A stretch of DNA of 52,387 nt from Bacteroidota bacterium (GTDB taxonomy: Bacteria > Bacteroidota > Bacteroidia > Chitinophagales > Saprospiraceae). Of this stretch, positions 27,497 to 36,239 are shown in pieces. The notes under the pieces are model-generated. The model had not been told where the DNA came from. It saw nothing but the letters and a program-made list of their open reading frames with translations, and searched no databases. Each line of letters starts with the position of its first letter. Positions within the stretch are counted from its first letter, which is position 1. Position numbers and translations under genes: made by a program. Where the stretch lies: contig CAUJEY010000006.1 of NCBI GenBank assembly GCA_963169325.1, positions 1 through 52,387 on the forward strand. Reading direction: 5' to 3'.

Positions 27497-29071
27497 TTAA
27501 TGAGACGTAACATGTTGCAACGCATTTTCCATTTTATACTCCTCCTTGAACCCTGTTATACGTACCTGGATATTTTTATCCTGCGAACCGACAGATAAAA
27601 AATCCCGGATTAATTGCAAAACATCATAATCGATATAGAATGAGTCGGAAGCGTCGATAATTACTTTGCTGTTTTCAGGCAAGTGGCTCAACGTTTGTTT
27701 GATGGCTGCTTTATTCAGGAAGGATACTTCCTGCGCCAGTTTTATAGTAATTTCTTCGCCTTCGTGGTATTCTTCCTTTTTAAAGAAATAGGCCAGTTTC
27801 AGGTTTGCCCTTAAAATATAGAAGATACTTACGATCAGGCCGATAGCTACTCCTTTTAATAAATCTGTAAATACCACGGCAGCCACGGTCACTACAAATG
27901 GCACAAACTGATATTGGCCATAGCGCCACATGTGTTTAAACACCGTGGGGCTGGCCAGTTTGTAACCGATCATCAATAATATTGCCGCCAGACTCGCCAG
28001 CGGGATTTTATTGAGCAGGGTGGGAATCGTCACTACGGCAAGCAATAAAAACACGCCATGTGCAATCGTCGCCACTTTGGTGCGTCCGCCGGAATTGATG
28101 TTGGCAGAGGTTCTGACGATAACGGAGGTCATCGGAATGCCGCCGATCAGGCCGCTCAAAATATTGCCCGTGCCTTGCGCGAATAGTTCGGTATTGGTAT
28201 TCGTATACCGTTTCAGGGGGTCCATTTTGTCGGACGCTTCAATACACAGCAGCGTTTCGATACTGGCTACAATGGCAATGGTCAGGGCTACGATCCAGAC
28301 CTGCGGATTCATCATTGCGCCAAAATTGGGCGTGGAAAACTGGCCGAGAAAATCATCGAAGGATTGGGGTACCGGCAGGTTGACCAGATGTTCCTGTGAA
28401 ATTGCCAGCGTGGAGCCACTCGATTTAAACAATTCATTGATGGCAATCCCCGCGATCACGGCCACCAGGGCGCCGGGCACTACCTTCAGGTTTTTTAAAA
28501 AAGTGACCTTGTTAAAAGCAATCAGGATCGCCAATGATATCAGCGTGATGATAATCGCGCCGATATGCGAATAATTGACCGCGTCTATCAGTGCCGAAAA
28601 TGTGTTGTGCCCCGTGTCTTTTTCAATAAAAAAGAAGTCGCCTTCATTGTCCACATCATACCCGACTGCGTGAGGCAATTGTTTCAGAATAATGATAACG
28701 CCGATAGCTGCGAGCATTCCTTCGATCACATTGGAAGGAAAGTAGTTGGAAATGGTGCCTGCTTTGGCCAGGCCCAATAATATTTGAAGCACGCCCGCCA
28801 GCACTACCGCCGCCAGAAAGGTCTGATAATCGCCCAAACTGCCGATAGCTGCAACAATAATAGCCGTCAGGCCTGCTGCCGGTCCTGAAACGCTCAGCTG
28901 GGAACTACTCATAAAACCCACTATAATCCCACCGATAACGCCTGCAATAATCCCTGCAAAAAGCGGCGCCCCACTGGCCAACGCAATACCCAGGCAAAGC
29001 GGTAGTGCCACCAAAAAAACGACCATTCCTGACAAAATATCCGTTTTAAAATACGCGGATTTGTTTTTCAT
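27497..29071 (-). CDS. SulP-family anion transporter with STAS domain
   Basis: A 524-residue protein beginning MKNKSAYFKTDILSGMVVFL; a longer frame reaches a TTG but its extra 46 residues do not look like family sequence. It has 10-14 membrane helices with SulP signatures (LPLCLGIALASGAPLFAGII, SSQLSVSGPAAGLTAI, GGIPMTSVIVRTSANINSGG) and a C-terminal STAS domain (about 430-520, VIIDASDSFYIDYDVLQLI). SulP proteins move sulfate, bicarbonate or other anions, often with sodium or protons. Being first in an operon with carbonic anhydrase and DabAB, bicarbonate is the likeliest substrate, by context. No clear TAnnTTTG promoter is visible in the 209-bp upstream gap, which otherwise holds only short inverted G/C-rich stretches. 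Confidence 0.92.
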   Translation of the reverse strand: MKNKSAYFKTDILSGMVVFLVALPLCLGIALASGAPLFAGIIAGVIGGIIVGFMSSSQLSVSGPAAGLTAIIVAAIGSLGDYQTFLAAVVLAGVLQILLGLAKAGTISNYFPSNVIEGMLAAIGVIIILKQLPHAVGYDVDNEGDFFFIEKDTGHNTFSALIDAVNYSHIGAIIITLISLAILIAFNKVTFLKNLKVVPGALVAVIAGIAINELFKSSGSTLAISQEHLVNLPVPQSFDDFLGQFSTPNFGAMMNPQVWIVALTIAIVASIETLLCIEASDKMDPLKRYTNTNTELFAQGTGNILSGLIGGIPMTSVIVRTSANINSGGRTKVATIAHGVFLLLAVVTIPTLLNKIPLASLAAILLMIGYKLASPTVFKHMWRYGQYQFVPFVVTVAAVVFTDLLKGVAIGLIVSIFYILRANLKLAYFFKKEEYHEGEEITIKLAQEVSFLNKAAIKQTLSHLPENSKVIIDASDSFYIDYDVLQLIRDFLSVGSQDKNIQVRITGFKEEYKMENALQHVTSH

Positions 29072-29280
29072 AAAAACCTGAATTCTTTGAATTGAAATAA
29101 AATAGTACCGAGACGCAAATCCCCCGATGCAACGGCATGGCGTTTGCCGCAAACGGAAAAAATCAAATTCCGGTAGACCTGACCGGGGCTTCCGGAGGAT
29201 TGACTGCAAACAAGATCGTATTGTAGAAAAAGGATGTTTATTCGAGGACTAAACCGGGATAAACACAGGTAGGAGGGAGA

Positions 29281-29577
29281 CTATGCCTCTGGAGGCAATT
29301 CCGGCAGGAGGCCGTGATATTCGGAAATGAAATAATAACTTTTTAAACCCAGCAAATCCTTTCCGCGGGGTAAGTGAAAAGCAGCCGGTACAATATCAGT
29401 ATGGCAAAAAAAGGTATCCGCCTTTTTTTCTTTTTCGCTTTTTTCCTGATCGTCCGTATCGTCGGTACAACCTTCACTAATCTCATACCACTCCACGTCA
29501 TGCAACTGCTCCACCAAGGAGACAACCACATTGGCGCTCATAATAAAAAGAAAAAAGATGGAAAATATGCGCTTCAT
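29281..29577 (-). CDS. Small exported acidic protein, function unknown
   Basis: A 98-residue protein with an N-terminal hydrophobic signal (MKRIFSIFFLFIMSANVVVS), a highly charged segment (TDDTDDQEKSEKEKKAD) flanked by two cysteines, and a tail SEYHGLLPELPPEA. A perfect -7 box (TATTTTTG) lies 29 bp upstream, supporting a real, separately transcribed gene. The two cysteines could form a disulfide in the periplasm, and the acidic run could bind metal; both are inference. No family recognised. Confidence 0.7.
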   Translation of the reverse strand: MKRIFSIFFLFIMSANVVVSLVEQLHDVEWYEISEGCTDDTDDQEKSEKEKKADTFFCHTDIVPAAFHLPRGKDLLGLKSYYFISEYHGLLPELPPEA

Positions 29578-29605
29578 AAAAATGGCGTACCGTTTTGTAG
29601 ACGCG

Positions 29606-29613
29606 CAAAAATA
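29606..29613 (-). promoter_or_regulatory. -7 box of small exported protein gene
   Basis: TATTTTTG on the minus strand exactly matches TAnnTTTG, 29 bp upstream of the ATG. Confidence 0.55.
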
Positions 29614-29666
29614 GCACGAATTTCCAAAACAGCCGTTTTAAAAAAAAGTTCAGGCGGGCGGTTTCA

Positions 29667-30839
29667 TCAGAATCGTCCCAGCGCCTGCTCCACATCCTGC
29701 ACAATATCCACAATCCCTTCCAAACCCACCGAAATTCGCACCAAACCGGGCGTGATACCTACTGCCAGGCGGTCGGTTTCGCTGAGTTTGGAATGTGTGG
29801 TAGAGGAAGGGTGGGAGGCGATGGTGCGGCTGTCGCCCAGGTTGTTGGTCATCGAGATCATTTGCAGGGCATTCAGAAAACGTTGGCCGGCTTCGAGGCC
29901 GCCCTTCAGTTCGAAGGCCACGATGCCGCCGCCGTTTTTCATTTGCCGGACGGCAATATCGTGCTGTGGGTGGGTAGGCAAAAAGGGGTATTTCACGCGG
30001 GACACGTGCGGATTGTTTTCCAGGGCCTTAGCTAGGTGCAGCGCGTTTTCGGCGTGTTTATCCATGCGCAAAAACAGGGTTTCCAGACTTTTACTCAGTA
30101 CCCAGGCGTTGAAGGGGCTGAGCGAGGGGCCGGTATTGCGCACCAGAAGGTAGAGTTCGTGGATGAGGTCTTTGCGGCCCACCACCACGCCGCCCAGCAC
30201 GCGGCCCTGCCCGTCCATAAATTTGGTGGCGGAATGTATCACGAGGTCGGCGCCAAAGCGGATGGGTTGTTGCACGGCCGGCGTGGCGAAGCAGTTATCC
30301 ACCACAAAAAGTATCCCGTGGCGCCGGCAAATATCGCCCACCAGGGCCAAGTCGATGATGTCGAGGCCGGGGTTAGAGGGCGTTTCCAGGTACAACATTT
30401 TGGTATTCGGCCGCACGAGGGCTTCAATGCTTTCCGGCCGGGTCATATCGAAATACGTGGATTCGATACCCCATTTGGGCAGGTATTTGGTCAGAATCGT
30501 ATGCGTGGAGCCGAACACCGCCGACGCCGACAGGATATGGTCGCCCTGGCTCAGGAAGGTCATAAACGTGCTGAACACCGCGGCCATGCCGGTGCCTGTG
30601 GCCACCCCGTCTTCCGCGCCTTCGAGGGTGCATACCTTGGTCACGAACTCGTCTACCGTGGGGTTGGAAAAACGGCTGTAAATATTGATGTCGAGGCTGT
30701 CGTCGGTGAAAGCGGAGGCCATTTCCTCGGCGGAGTGGTACACAAAACTGGAGGTGAGGAACAGAGGGGTGGAGTGTTCCATTTCGGCCGTGCGGCGCGT
30801 TTGCAAGCGAATGGCCTGCGTTTCGGGTGAGTATGCCAC
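29667..30839 (-). CDS. metZ: O-succinylhomoserine sulfhydrylase-like PLP enzyme
   Basis: This 390-residue protein belongs to the Cys/Met-metabolism PLP family. The PLP lysine is K206 in SATKFMDGQGRVLGG, a form typical of MetZ rather than MetB (SVTKY). Other signatures are IYSRFSNPT, ATGTGMAAVF, the LETPSNP segment, and SHPSSTTHS near the C-terminus. MetZ makes homocysteine from O-succinyl- (or O-acetyl-) homoserine and sulfide in methionine synthesis. The gene stands alone with its own -7 box and an unusual heptamer array in the leader. Cystathionine gamma-synthase or methionine gamma-lyase activity is less likely but cannot be excluded by eye. Confidence 0.9.
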   Translation of the reverse strand: MAYSPETQAIRLQTRRTAEMEHSTPLFLTSSFVYHSAEEMASAFTDDSLDINIYSRFSNPTVDEFVTKVCTLEGAEDGVATGTGMAAVFSTFMTFLSQGDHILSASAVFGSTHTILTKYLPKWGIESTYFDMTRPESIEALVRPNTKMLYLETPSNPGLDIIDLALVGDICRRHGILFVVDNCFATPAVQQPIRFGADLVIHSATKFMDGQGRVLGGVVVGRKDLIHELYLLVRNTGPSLSPFNAWVLSKSLETLFLRMDKHAENALHLAKALENNPHVSRVKYPFLPTHPQHDIAVRQMKNGGGIVAFELKGGLEAGQRFLNALQMISMTNNLGDSRTIASHPSSTTHSKLSETDRLAVGITPGLVRISVGLEGIVDIVQDVEQALGRF

Positions 30840-30847
30840 TTTATAAG

Positions 30848-30875
30848 TTTTGAGTTTTGAGTTTTGAGTTTTGAG
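30848..30875. repeat. Four heptamer repeats in metZ leader
   Basis: TTTTGAG is repeated four times (CTCAAAA on the metZ strand), between the -7 box and the metZ start codon. Confidence 0.9.
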
Positions 30876-30882
30876 TGTGCGG

Positions 30883-30890
30883 CAAAGGTA
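30883..30890 (-). promoter_or_regulatory. -7 box of metZ
   Basis: TACCTTTG on the minus strand is an exact TAnnTTTG match, 43 bp upstream of the metZ ATG. No clear -33 TTTG is present. Confidence 0.55.
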
Positions 30891-30936
30891 GGGGGAGTAT
30901 GGCGGGGGACACGCATGAAATTTCCGAAATTCGGCT

Positions 30937-30944
30937 TATATTTG
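30937..30944 (+). promoter_or_regulatory. -7 box facing the Uma2 remnant
   Basis: TATATTTG matches TAnnTTTG, 23 bp before the ATG at 30968. Confidence 0.45.
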
Positions 30945-30967
30945 TATGCTAAAACATTGATCAGAAT

Positions 30968-31177
30968 ATGAGCGCACTGAAAGAGAAAATGGGCGAATAC
31001 ATCAACAATGGATGCAGGTTGGGTTGGCTCATTGATCCGCAGCAGCGCGAAACGCGCGTTTATCATGGCAACGGCGATATACACACCGTGCCTTTTGACG
31101 AACTCTTAAACGGCGGTGAGGTGCTCCCAGGATTTGCAATTCGTATGTCTGATATTTGGTCGGACACCGGGCTCTGA
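30968..31177 (+). pseudogene. C-terminal remnant of a Uma2-family (DUF820) putative endonuclease
   Basis: The 69-residue frame (KMGEYINNGCRLGWLIDP, then VYHGNG and GEVLPGFAIRMSDIW) matches the last third of Uma2/DUF820 proteins, which normally are about 180-200 residues with a PD-(D/E)XK-like fold. The upstream frame closes with TAA 18 bp before the ATG and contains none of the N-terminal half. It is therefore a truncation, though a -7 box precedes it and a short product could be made. Confidence 0.7.
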
Positions 31178-31200
31178 GGCCGGAAGGCCTTGGTTACATT

Positions 31201-34200
31201 TTACTGCCCGTAATCCATCCGTTCCTCTTCCGTTAATGCGCGCCCCAATATCGCCTCCAGGGCTTTTACCACGTCTTTGCTCCATATCCCGGCTTCCCGC
31301 AGGTCGAAGAAGTCGGTGAGCAACACGCTTGTACCTGCGTTTTCCTGCGCTACATACGCCCGGTACGTTTCCAGCGCTTTGTCGAACTGCCCCGAGAAAA
31401 GGTAACCATGCCCCAGGTTGGTCAGCACGGCAGTATTTTTGTTATCCAGCTTCTGGCATTCGAGGGCGGCGGCGATGGCAGCGCCGGGTTTTTGGGCAAA
31501 AATGGCGATCCAACTGCGGTTGTGCAGTGCCTGTGACAATGCAAAGGCGGTTTCTTCATCCGGCCGGCCGGCAAGCGAATCGCGCATTTGGCGCACTGAC
31601 TCGGCCATGAGCGAATCGGCAAGCAGGTAGTGGAAGTCATAAAATGCCTGCATCGACTGTTGATAAGCGTTTGGCGCTTCTATGTACCCAGTGGCTTCGC
31701 GGGCTATCGAATCCATAGCCGTTTTATACACGGCCAGGGTGCTGTCGGGGAGGCCCAGTTCGGCCAGGAGGGCTGCCCGCGGTATATGGTTGAACTGTAA
31801 CGGGGTTATATGGTAGCGCCGGGCGTCAATTTCATCTAAACTATCCGTTGCGGAAATCAGGCGCAGGCATTTCTCGATCCTGCCCTGCAGGGCGCGGTCG
31901 TTGCGCCAGGGGCGTCCGGTTTCAGCGCGACGTAAGGTTGTGCTAAAATGGATGCCAAGCAGGTCACCGTATTCCATGGTGGCATTTTCCACCAGATGCA
32001 CTGCCACGTTTTTATACTGCCCCTGCATCAATTGGCCCACCAATAAAATAACCTGTACAAAACGGCTGTCCGATACCAACCGCATAGCTTTTTCGGCATC
32101 CAGTACGGCGCTATCCGGCATGCCAGCGTCTAAGTACCGTTCGGCGCGTTGTCTGTACAACTGGTACATACCCAGCGAATCCTCCTGTCCTTGTCCAATC
32201 AAAATGGCCTGCGCGTAGTATTTTTGGGCTTTTGCCAGATACGGCTCCTGGTCGGCAAGTTCGGCAAAATGCCGGTTGAAGCAGTTACGACAGTCCCGGT
32301 CGCCCCGACGGAGGATGCGCCCGGCCAGGGTGTCCAAACTGTTGTCATCCAGGTATTTTTCCGGTAATAAACCCAACATTTGCTCGCAGGAAAGCGCTTT
32401 TTTACGCTCTACGCGCCTGGCTTTTACACGAATGGTATCCGGGTCGAAGTCGAATAAGCGGATTTGGTAATACCCGCCGGTTTGGGCAATATCGCTTTGT
32501 TGCTTTGTTTCCTTAATGTCTATATTCACGATAGCGGCAAAACGTTTGCCATCCGGCGAGAAACTGCCCTGGCCGTAGCCGAGGCCCCGTAGCCGCGCCT
32601 TTTCCTGCCGGGAAAATGCCTCCCTGAAAACGACGTTGCCGGAGCGGTTCTGGGCGAAAACGTTATTTTTAGGATCAAAGTCAAAAGCCCGCTCGGCGCC
32701 TTCCACTATTTTTTTACCGGTCCGGACATCCCAGGCAGTGTTCGAGCCCGGGGCGCTGCCAAGGATTAAACGGCTGTCGTTCGAAAAATAAATACGATCA
32801 AAATAGGCCTGCCCGCACGGTAGTTCCAGGGCCGGCTTGCCTGTTTGAAGGTTCCAAAGTTTCACGAATTTATCCGCCGTATAGACGGCCAAATAGCGGC
32901 CATCGGGCGAAAAGGCGAGCAACTGATTGTCCGATTCGTTCCCAAAGTTGTGGGAAATACGTTTTCCATCGGGAACGGAGCATAATACCAGTTGCTGCCC
33001 GGAGTCTATGGCTGCCAGCATCTTTCCATCGGGAGAAAATCCGGCTTGCAAAGCATACGAAAGCGGAATGCCGGGTTCGAGCCGTTTTTGGCCGGAGGCC
33101 GCATCCCAGACCACCAGCGCATTTCCTGCGCTGTGCGTGAAGGCGAGGGTTCCATCTGGCGACCAGCCGACGAGGCTGATCGGCCCTTTCTGCCCACCGA
33201 GGTCGTGGCGTTTGGTCATGGTTTCCAGGTCCCATATTTCAGCATGAGAAGCCATTTTGCTCCGGGACTTGTACTGCCCCACCAGGAGGTTGCGGCTATC
33301 GGGCGAAAAGGCGAGGGCGGGGTTCGGATCGTCGGGCGCATCCAGATTCAACTGGAGCCTGCCTGTCGCGGCTTCATAGATTTTGATGGTCATAAGAGGG
33401 GCATAACCTGCGGCGCAGAGCCATTTCCCATCGGGCGAAAACTGTAAACGAGGTGTTTGCTGGAGGCTGAATTCACCAAAAGCGGGTGTTGGCGAGGCAA
33501 AATGCCCGTTCCAAAAGGCCTCGGAAAACAGGTTGCTCCGGCGGGAGATCAATTCACTGAGATCCGCATAATTGCCGCTTAAAGTCCATAGCGGGCGTTG
33601 GTCCGGAATATTGAAAGCAGCCAGGCGCCGCTGCGGTTCTGTGTGCCGGCTTTCAAGCAGGAAAACAACGCGGTCACCGAACGGCGCGCATGCCATGGCG
33701 CGCGGCCGCTCCTGCCCAAAGTCGAACGATGCCAGCAGTCCTCCAGAATATGTGTCCCACAAACTGGCGGAAAAATGCTCCGTGTAATCGTCCACTTGCC
33801 TGACTTGTTCGATACCCAAAATGGCTCCATTGGCTGAAAAATCCATGGGGAAGGCATTCTCCCCGATGCTAAAAGTGCTCAGTCGTTTGCCGGTTTTCAG
33901 GTCGAAAAGGGTGGCCGTTCCGTCATTTTGTACAGCGGCGAGCGTACTGAAACCGGGGGCTGCCTTGAAATATTTTACCAGCCTGTCCCTGGCGTCGGGC
34001 GCCTGGCTGCCGAGCCCCGGCATGGAACGCAGCAAGGCGCCGGCGGCAAGGTCGAACAGGTCGACGACCGAATCGCGCGCGCTGCAATACCAGTCGCTGT
34101 CTTCAAGTTGTTGGCCGGAGCAGCATCCTTTTTCCAGCCAAAGCAGGTGTTTTCCGGTTTCGGCGTCACGCAGTTCGGTGGGTCCCGACATTTTCCGGCA

Positions 34201-34842
34201 CAACAGGTGTTTGCCCTTACCCACGAATTTTACATACTCCATACTGTCGGCCACTTCGAAGCGGAACAGCAGGGCGCCCGCGCGATTGTGCATCTGTGCG
34301 GTGTTGTCGCCAAAAACGGTCAGGCGATTTTGGGTTTGTCCAGAGTACGCGCTGAGAAAGGCCGAATCGGGGTGCAAGGGAAGTTGAGTGACTTGCTCCG
34401 CGCGGTGCTTTTCAACGTAGTAGGTTAGTTCAAATTCATCCATCGACCAGGGGAAGCGGACATCGTCGTGCCAACCGCCGCCCCTTCCGCTTCCCCCGCC
34501 AAAAGCGGGCATCCAAAGCGTTCTGGGGACATGTGCCGCCGGTTTTTCGTCCGCGTTCAAATATTCGGGGATTACATCGTTGCAATACCAGGCATCCATA
34601 AGCGCCTGCCGCGCGTCGGCATTGTCGGCGTGCAGGTATTGCAGGGCAAATTCGGCGTACAGAAAGGCATCGTCGCGGTTGCCTGTGCGCAGTTCCTGTT
34701 GGGCCTGCTGGGCCAGGCGGTTGGCAAACGCTTCCATGCGCGGCATGGAGGGCGCGAGGGTTGCCGGGGCTTGCGGTGTTTGCGAAAAAGAGGACAAAGG
34801 AAGGAGCAATAACAGGCAGAAGAGAAAATGCTTTGTTGTCAT
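31201..34842 (-). CDS. Exported WD40 beta-propeller and TPR protein
   Basis: A 1,213-residue protein with a signal peptide (MTTKHFLFCLLLLLPLSSFS). Residues about 45-75 form a helical repeat. About 130-780 are WD40-like blades with recurrent FSPDGK and SPDSR turns, roughly ten to fourteen repeats, enough for two propellers. Residues about 860-1210 are TPR-like (AERYLDAGMPDSAVLDAEKA, NLGHGYLFSGQFDKALETYR). No protease, kinase or sorting domain is seen. WD40/TPR proteins are binding scaffolds. A similar N-terminal WD40 plus TPR layout often occurs beside CHAT or caspase-like proteins, two of which lie a few kilobases away on the same strand; a functional link is inference. Confidence 0.85.
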   Translation of the reverse strand: MTTKHFLFCLLLLLPLSSFSQTPQAPATLAPSMPRMEAFANRLAQQAQQELRTGNRDDAFLYAEFALQYLHADNADARQALMDAWYCNDVIPEYLNADEKPAAHVPRTLWMPAFGGGSGRGGGWHDDVRFPWSMDEFELTYYVEKHRAEQVTQLPLHPDSAFLSAYSGQTQNRLTVFGDNTAQMHNRAGALLFRFEVADSMEYVKFVGKGKHLLCRKMSGPTELRDAETGKHLLWLEKGCCSGQQLEDSDWYCSARDSVVDLFDLAAGALLRSMPGLGSQAPDARDRLVKYFKAAPGFSTLAAVQNDGTATLFDLKTGKRLSTFSIGENAFPMDFSANGAILGIEQVRQVDDYTEHFSASLWDTYSGGLLASFDFGQERPRAMACAPFGDRVVFLLESRHTEPQRRLAAFNIPDQRPLWTLSGNYADLSELISRRSNLFSEAFWNGHFASPTPAFGEFSLQQTPRLQFSPDGKWLCAAGYAPLMTIKIYEAATGRLQLNLDAPDDPNPALAFSPDSRNLLVGQYKSRSKMASHAEIWDLETMTKRHDLGGQKGPISLVGWSPDGTLAFTHSAGNALVVWDAASGQKRLEPGIPLSYALQAGFSPDGKMLAAIDSGQQLVLCSVPDGKRISHNFGNESDNQLLAFSPDGRYLAVYTADKFVKLWNLQTGKPALELPCGQAYFDRIYFSNDSRLILGSAPGSNTAWDVRTGKKIVEGAERAFDFDPKNNVFAQNRSGNVVFREAFSRQEKARLRGLGYGQGSFSPDGKRFAAIVNIDIKETKQQSDIAQTGGYYQIRLFDFDPDTIRVKARRVERKKALSCEQMLGLLPEKYLDDNSLDTLAGRILRRGDRDCRNCFNRHFAELADQEPYLAKAQKYYAQAILIGQGQEDSLGMYQLYRQRAERYLDAGMPDSAVLDAEKAMRLVSDSRFVQVILLVGQLMQGQYKNVAVHLVENATMEYGDLLGIHFSTTLRRAETGRPWRNDRALQGRIEKCLRLISATDSLDEIDARRYHITPLQFNHIPRAALLAELGLPDSTLAVYKTAMDSIAREATGYIEAPNAYQQSMQAFYDFHYLLADSLMAESVRQMRDSLAGRPDEETAFALSQALHNRSWIAIFAQKPGAAIAAALECQKLDNKNTAVLTNLGHGYLFSGQFDKALETYRAYVAQENAGTSVLLTDFFDLREAGIWSKDVVKALEAILGRALTEEERMDYGQ

Positions 34843-34942
34843 TGGGTTTGCATTTATTTTAGATAACTTATGAACTACTTCCGTGTTCCAATCCCAACAT
34901 CTCCAGTTTCAGTTGGGTGGTTTTGTTTTTATCGTTTTTGAG

Positions 34943-35187
34943 GGGCGCAAACGGCATCTGTCCCTTTTTTGAGAAATCTGACCTCGGAGAGGTCTAACGT
35001 TGGTAGAAAATATAGGAAATCCCGTTTTTCCGACCTCGGAGAGGTCGCACATTGCGCATTTGGGGGTATATTCTACCAACATTCGACCTCTCCGAGGTCG
35101 GGGAGAGGGGGGATTGGCACTTCTTCTACCAACGTTTGACCTCTCCGAGGTCGAATAAAAGCAGGGGGACAAATGCCGTTTGCACCC
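34943..35187. repeat. Nested palindromic element (MITE-like), about 245 bp
   Basis: Outer arms 34943-34964 and 35166-35187 are 22-bp inverted repeats with two differences. Inside, the 15-bp GACCTCGGAGAGGTC occurs at 34980 and 35032, and its reverse complement at 35085 and 35138, so the inner copies are also mirror-arranged. ACGTTGGTAGA and TCTACCAACGT flank the outermost copies symmetrically. The 354-bp gap 34843-35196 holds only this element and an AT-rich leader. No gene is seen in it. Confidence 0.85.
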
Positions 35188-35196
35188 TTTTTGAGG

Positions 35197-35889
35197 CTAT
35201 CTGCCTCTTATTTTTCTATAAATATCTATCCAAAAAACTGTTGCTGGGATGCTGAAAAGCATAAAACCGAAAATAAGAAACCCGTCTATTTCACCGCTCA
35301 GGGTAGCCCAGCCCGATGCCGCATGGTATTTGACGGTAATCACCTGTCCGACCTTAAACCGTTTCCGGGCATAAGCACGGCTGCTGATCATCACCGGAAC
35401 GGCATATCCGCCTATGCCCACGTATATGTATTTTACGTCGCCCCGGTAATTTTGTACCGGAATTTCTACAACCCCGGCTTGTATTTCAGTGCCTAACCAT
35501 CCCAACTTACATTCCCGGTACAGGCGACTCAATTCGAGCAGCGCAATTAAGGTGGCGATAATGGCAAGCACAATAGAGAACGTTATCGGGAAAGACCCGG
35601 AACCCGTTTTAGCCGGCGCCATCATCCGCTCCGTTTCACCCAAGTCGGCATAGACGTTTTCTACCGTCGGCGTATGCAGCGGGATGCCGTCAATCAGCCG
35701 GTTAACTTCCCGGATCCAATCCAAATCCGAGTCCGCGCGGAGCCGTTCTGCCAGAAACCGGGCGATGGCCGACGCCACGCTCGCCCGGTACACCTGGTCC
35801 ATCCGCTGGTCCCGGTTGAGGCCGTCGATCTGCCGGTTCAGGTGATGGTCGGGCGGAAGGCTTTCGATGTTGGGAATGGTTAATTTCAT
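35197..35889 (-). CDS. Two-pass membrane protein with extracytoplasmic-like beta domain
   Basis: A 230-residue protein starting at MKLTIPNIESLPPDHHLNRQ; upstream in-frame ATGs lie inside the neighbouring decayed gene and are less likely. Residues 1-95 are helical and charged. A membrane segment follows (about 100-122, ITFSIVLAIIATLIALLELS), then a beta-rich region (YIYVGIGGYAVPVMISSRAY, KVGQVITVKYHAASG) resembling DUF3592-type domains, and a second membrane helix (GFLIFGFMLFSIPATVFWI) near the C-terminus. Function unknown. It is last in a minus-strand cluster after the T9SS propeller gene and a decayed membrane gene. Confidence 0.7.
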   Translation of the reverse strand: MKLTIPNIESLPPDHHLNRQIDGLNRDQRMDQVYRASVASAIARFLAERLRADSDLDWIREVNRLIDGIPLHTPTVENVYADLGETERMMAPAKTGSGSFPITFSIVLAIIATLIALLELSRLYRECKLGWLGTEIQAGVVEIPVQNYRGDVKYIYVGIGGYAVPVMISSRAYARKRFKVGQVITVKYHAASGWATLSGEIDGFLIFGFMLFSIPATVFWIDIYRKIRGR

Positions 35890-35899
35890 GGGTTGTTTT

Positions 35900-36237
35900 T
35901 TATGCATCCTCCCCTGCCCTCCACCAGTACAACCCAACCACCGACCCCATCACCATCACGAACATCCAAAAATTAAATTTATGTTCCTGCCGGTGTACCC
36001 GTTCAAAATTGGACAGTAGTAAAACCAGGGCGCCAGCAAACTACACAGGGCGAACCCGAAGGCGGTCACACCCAGGAGAAGGACGAACAGGTTGAAAGGT
36101 TGCTATTGAAAAGCCTCGGCGCACACCTTGTAGCCTACAAAGCCGAAAAAAGCGGCGCCGCCGATAAAAAGCAGTCAGTTGCCGATGCCGGTTTTGGAAT
36201 ACATCGGGAATTCGTTCAGTTGATCTGGAGATTTCAT
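35900..36237 (-). pseudogene. Decayed small membrane-protein gene
   Basis: From an ATG at 36237 the frame reads MKSPDQLNEFPMYSKTGIGN, then TGA, then LLFIGGAAFFGFVGYKVCAE, then TAG, then a hydrophobic run (FNLFVLLLGVTAFGFALCSL). After a frame change, a second frame gives SNFERVHRQEHKFNFWMFVM and a hydrophobic tail, ending in TAA at 35900. At least two stops and one frameshift interrupt what looks like a three-helix membrane protein of about 110 residues. It starts 2 bp after the propeller gene's stop, as expected of a former operon member. Confidence 0.6.
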
Positions 36238-36239
36238 AT

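Noticed and set aside
29072-29209. N-terminal extension of the SulP protein
   Set aside because: It would start at TTG and adds 46 residues with no transporter-like character before a good ATG.
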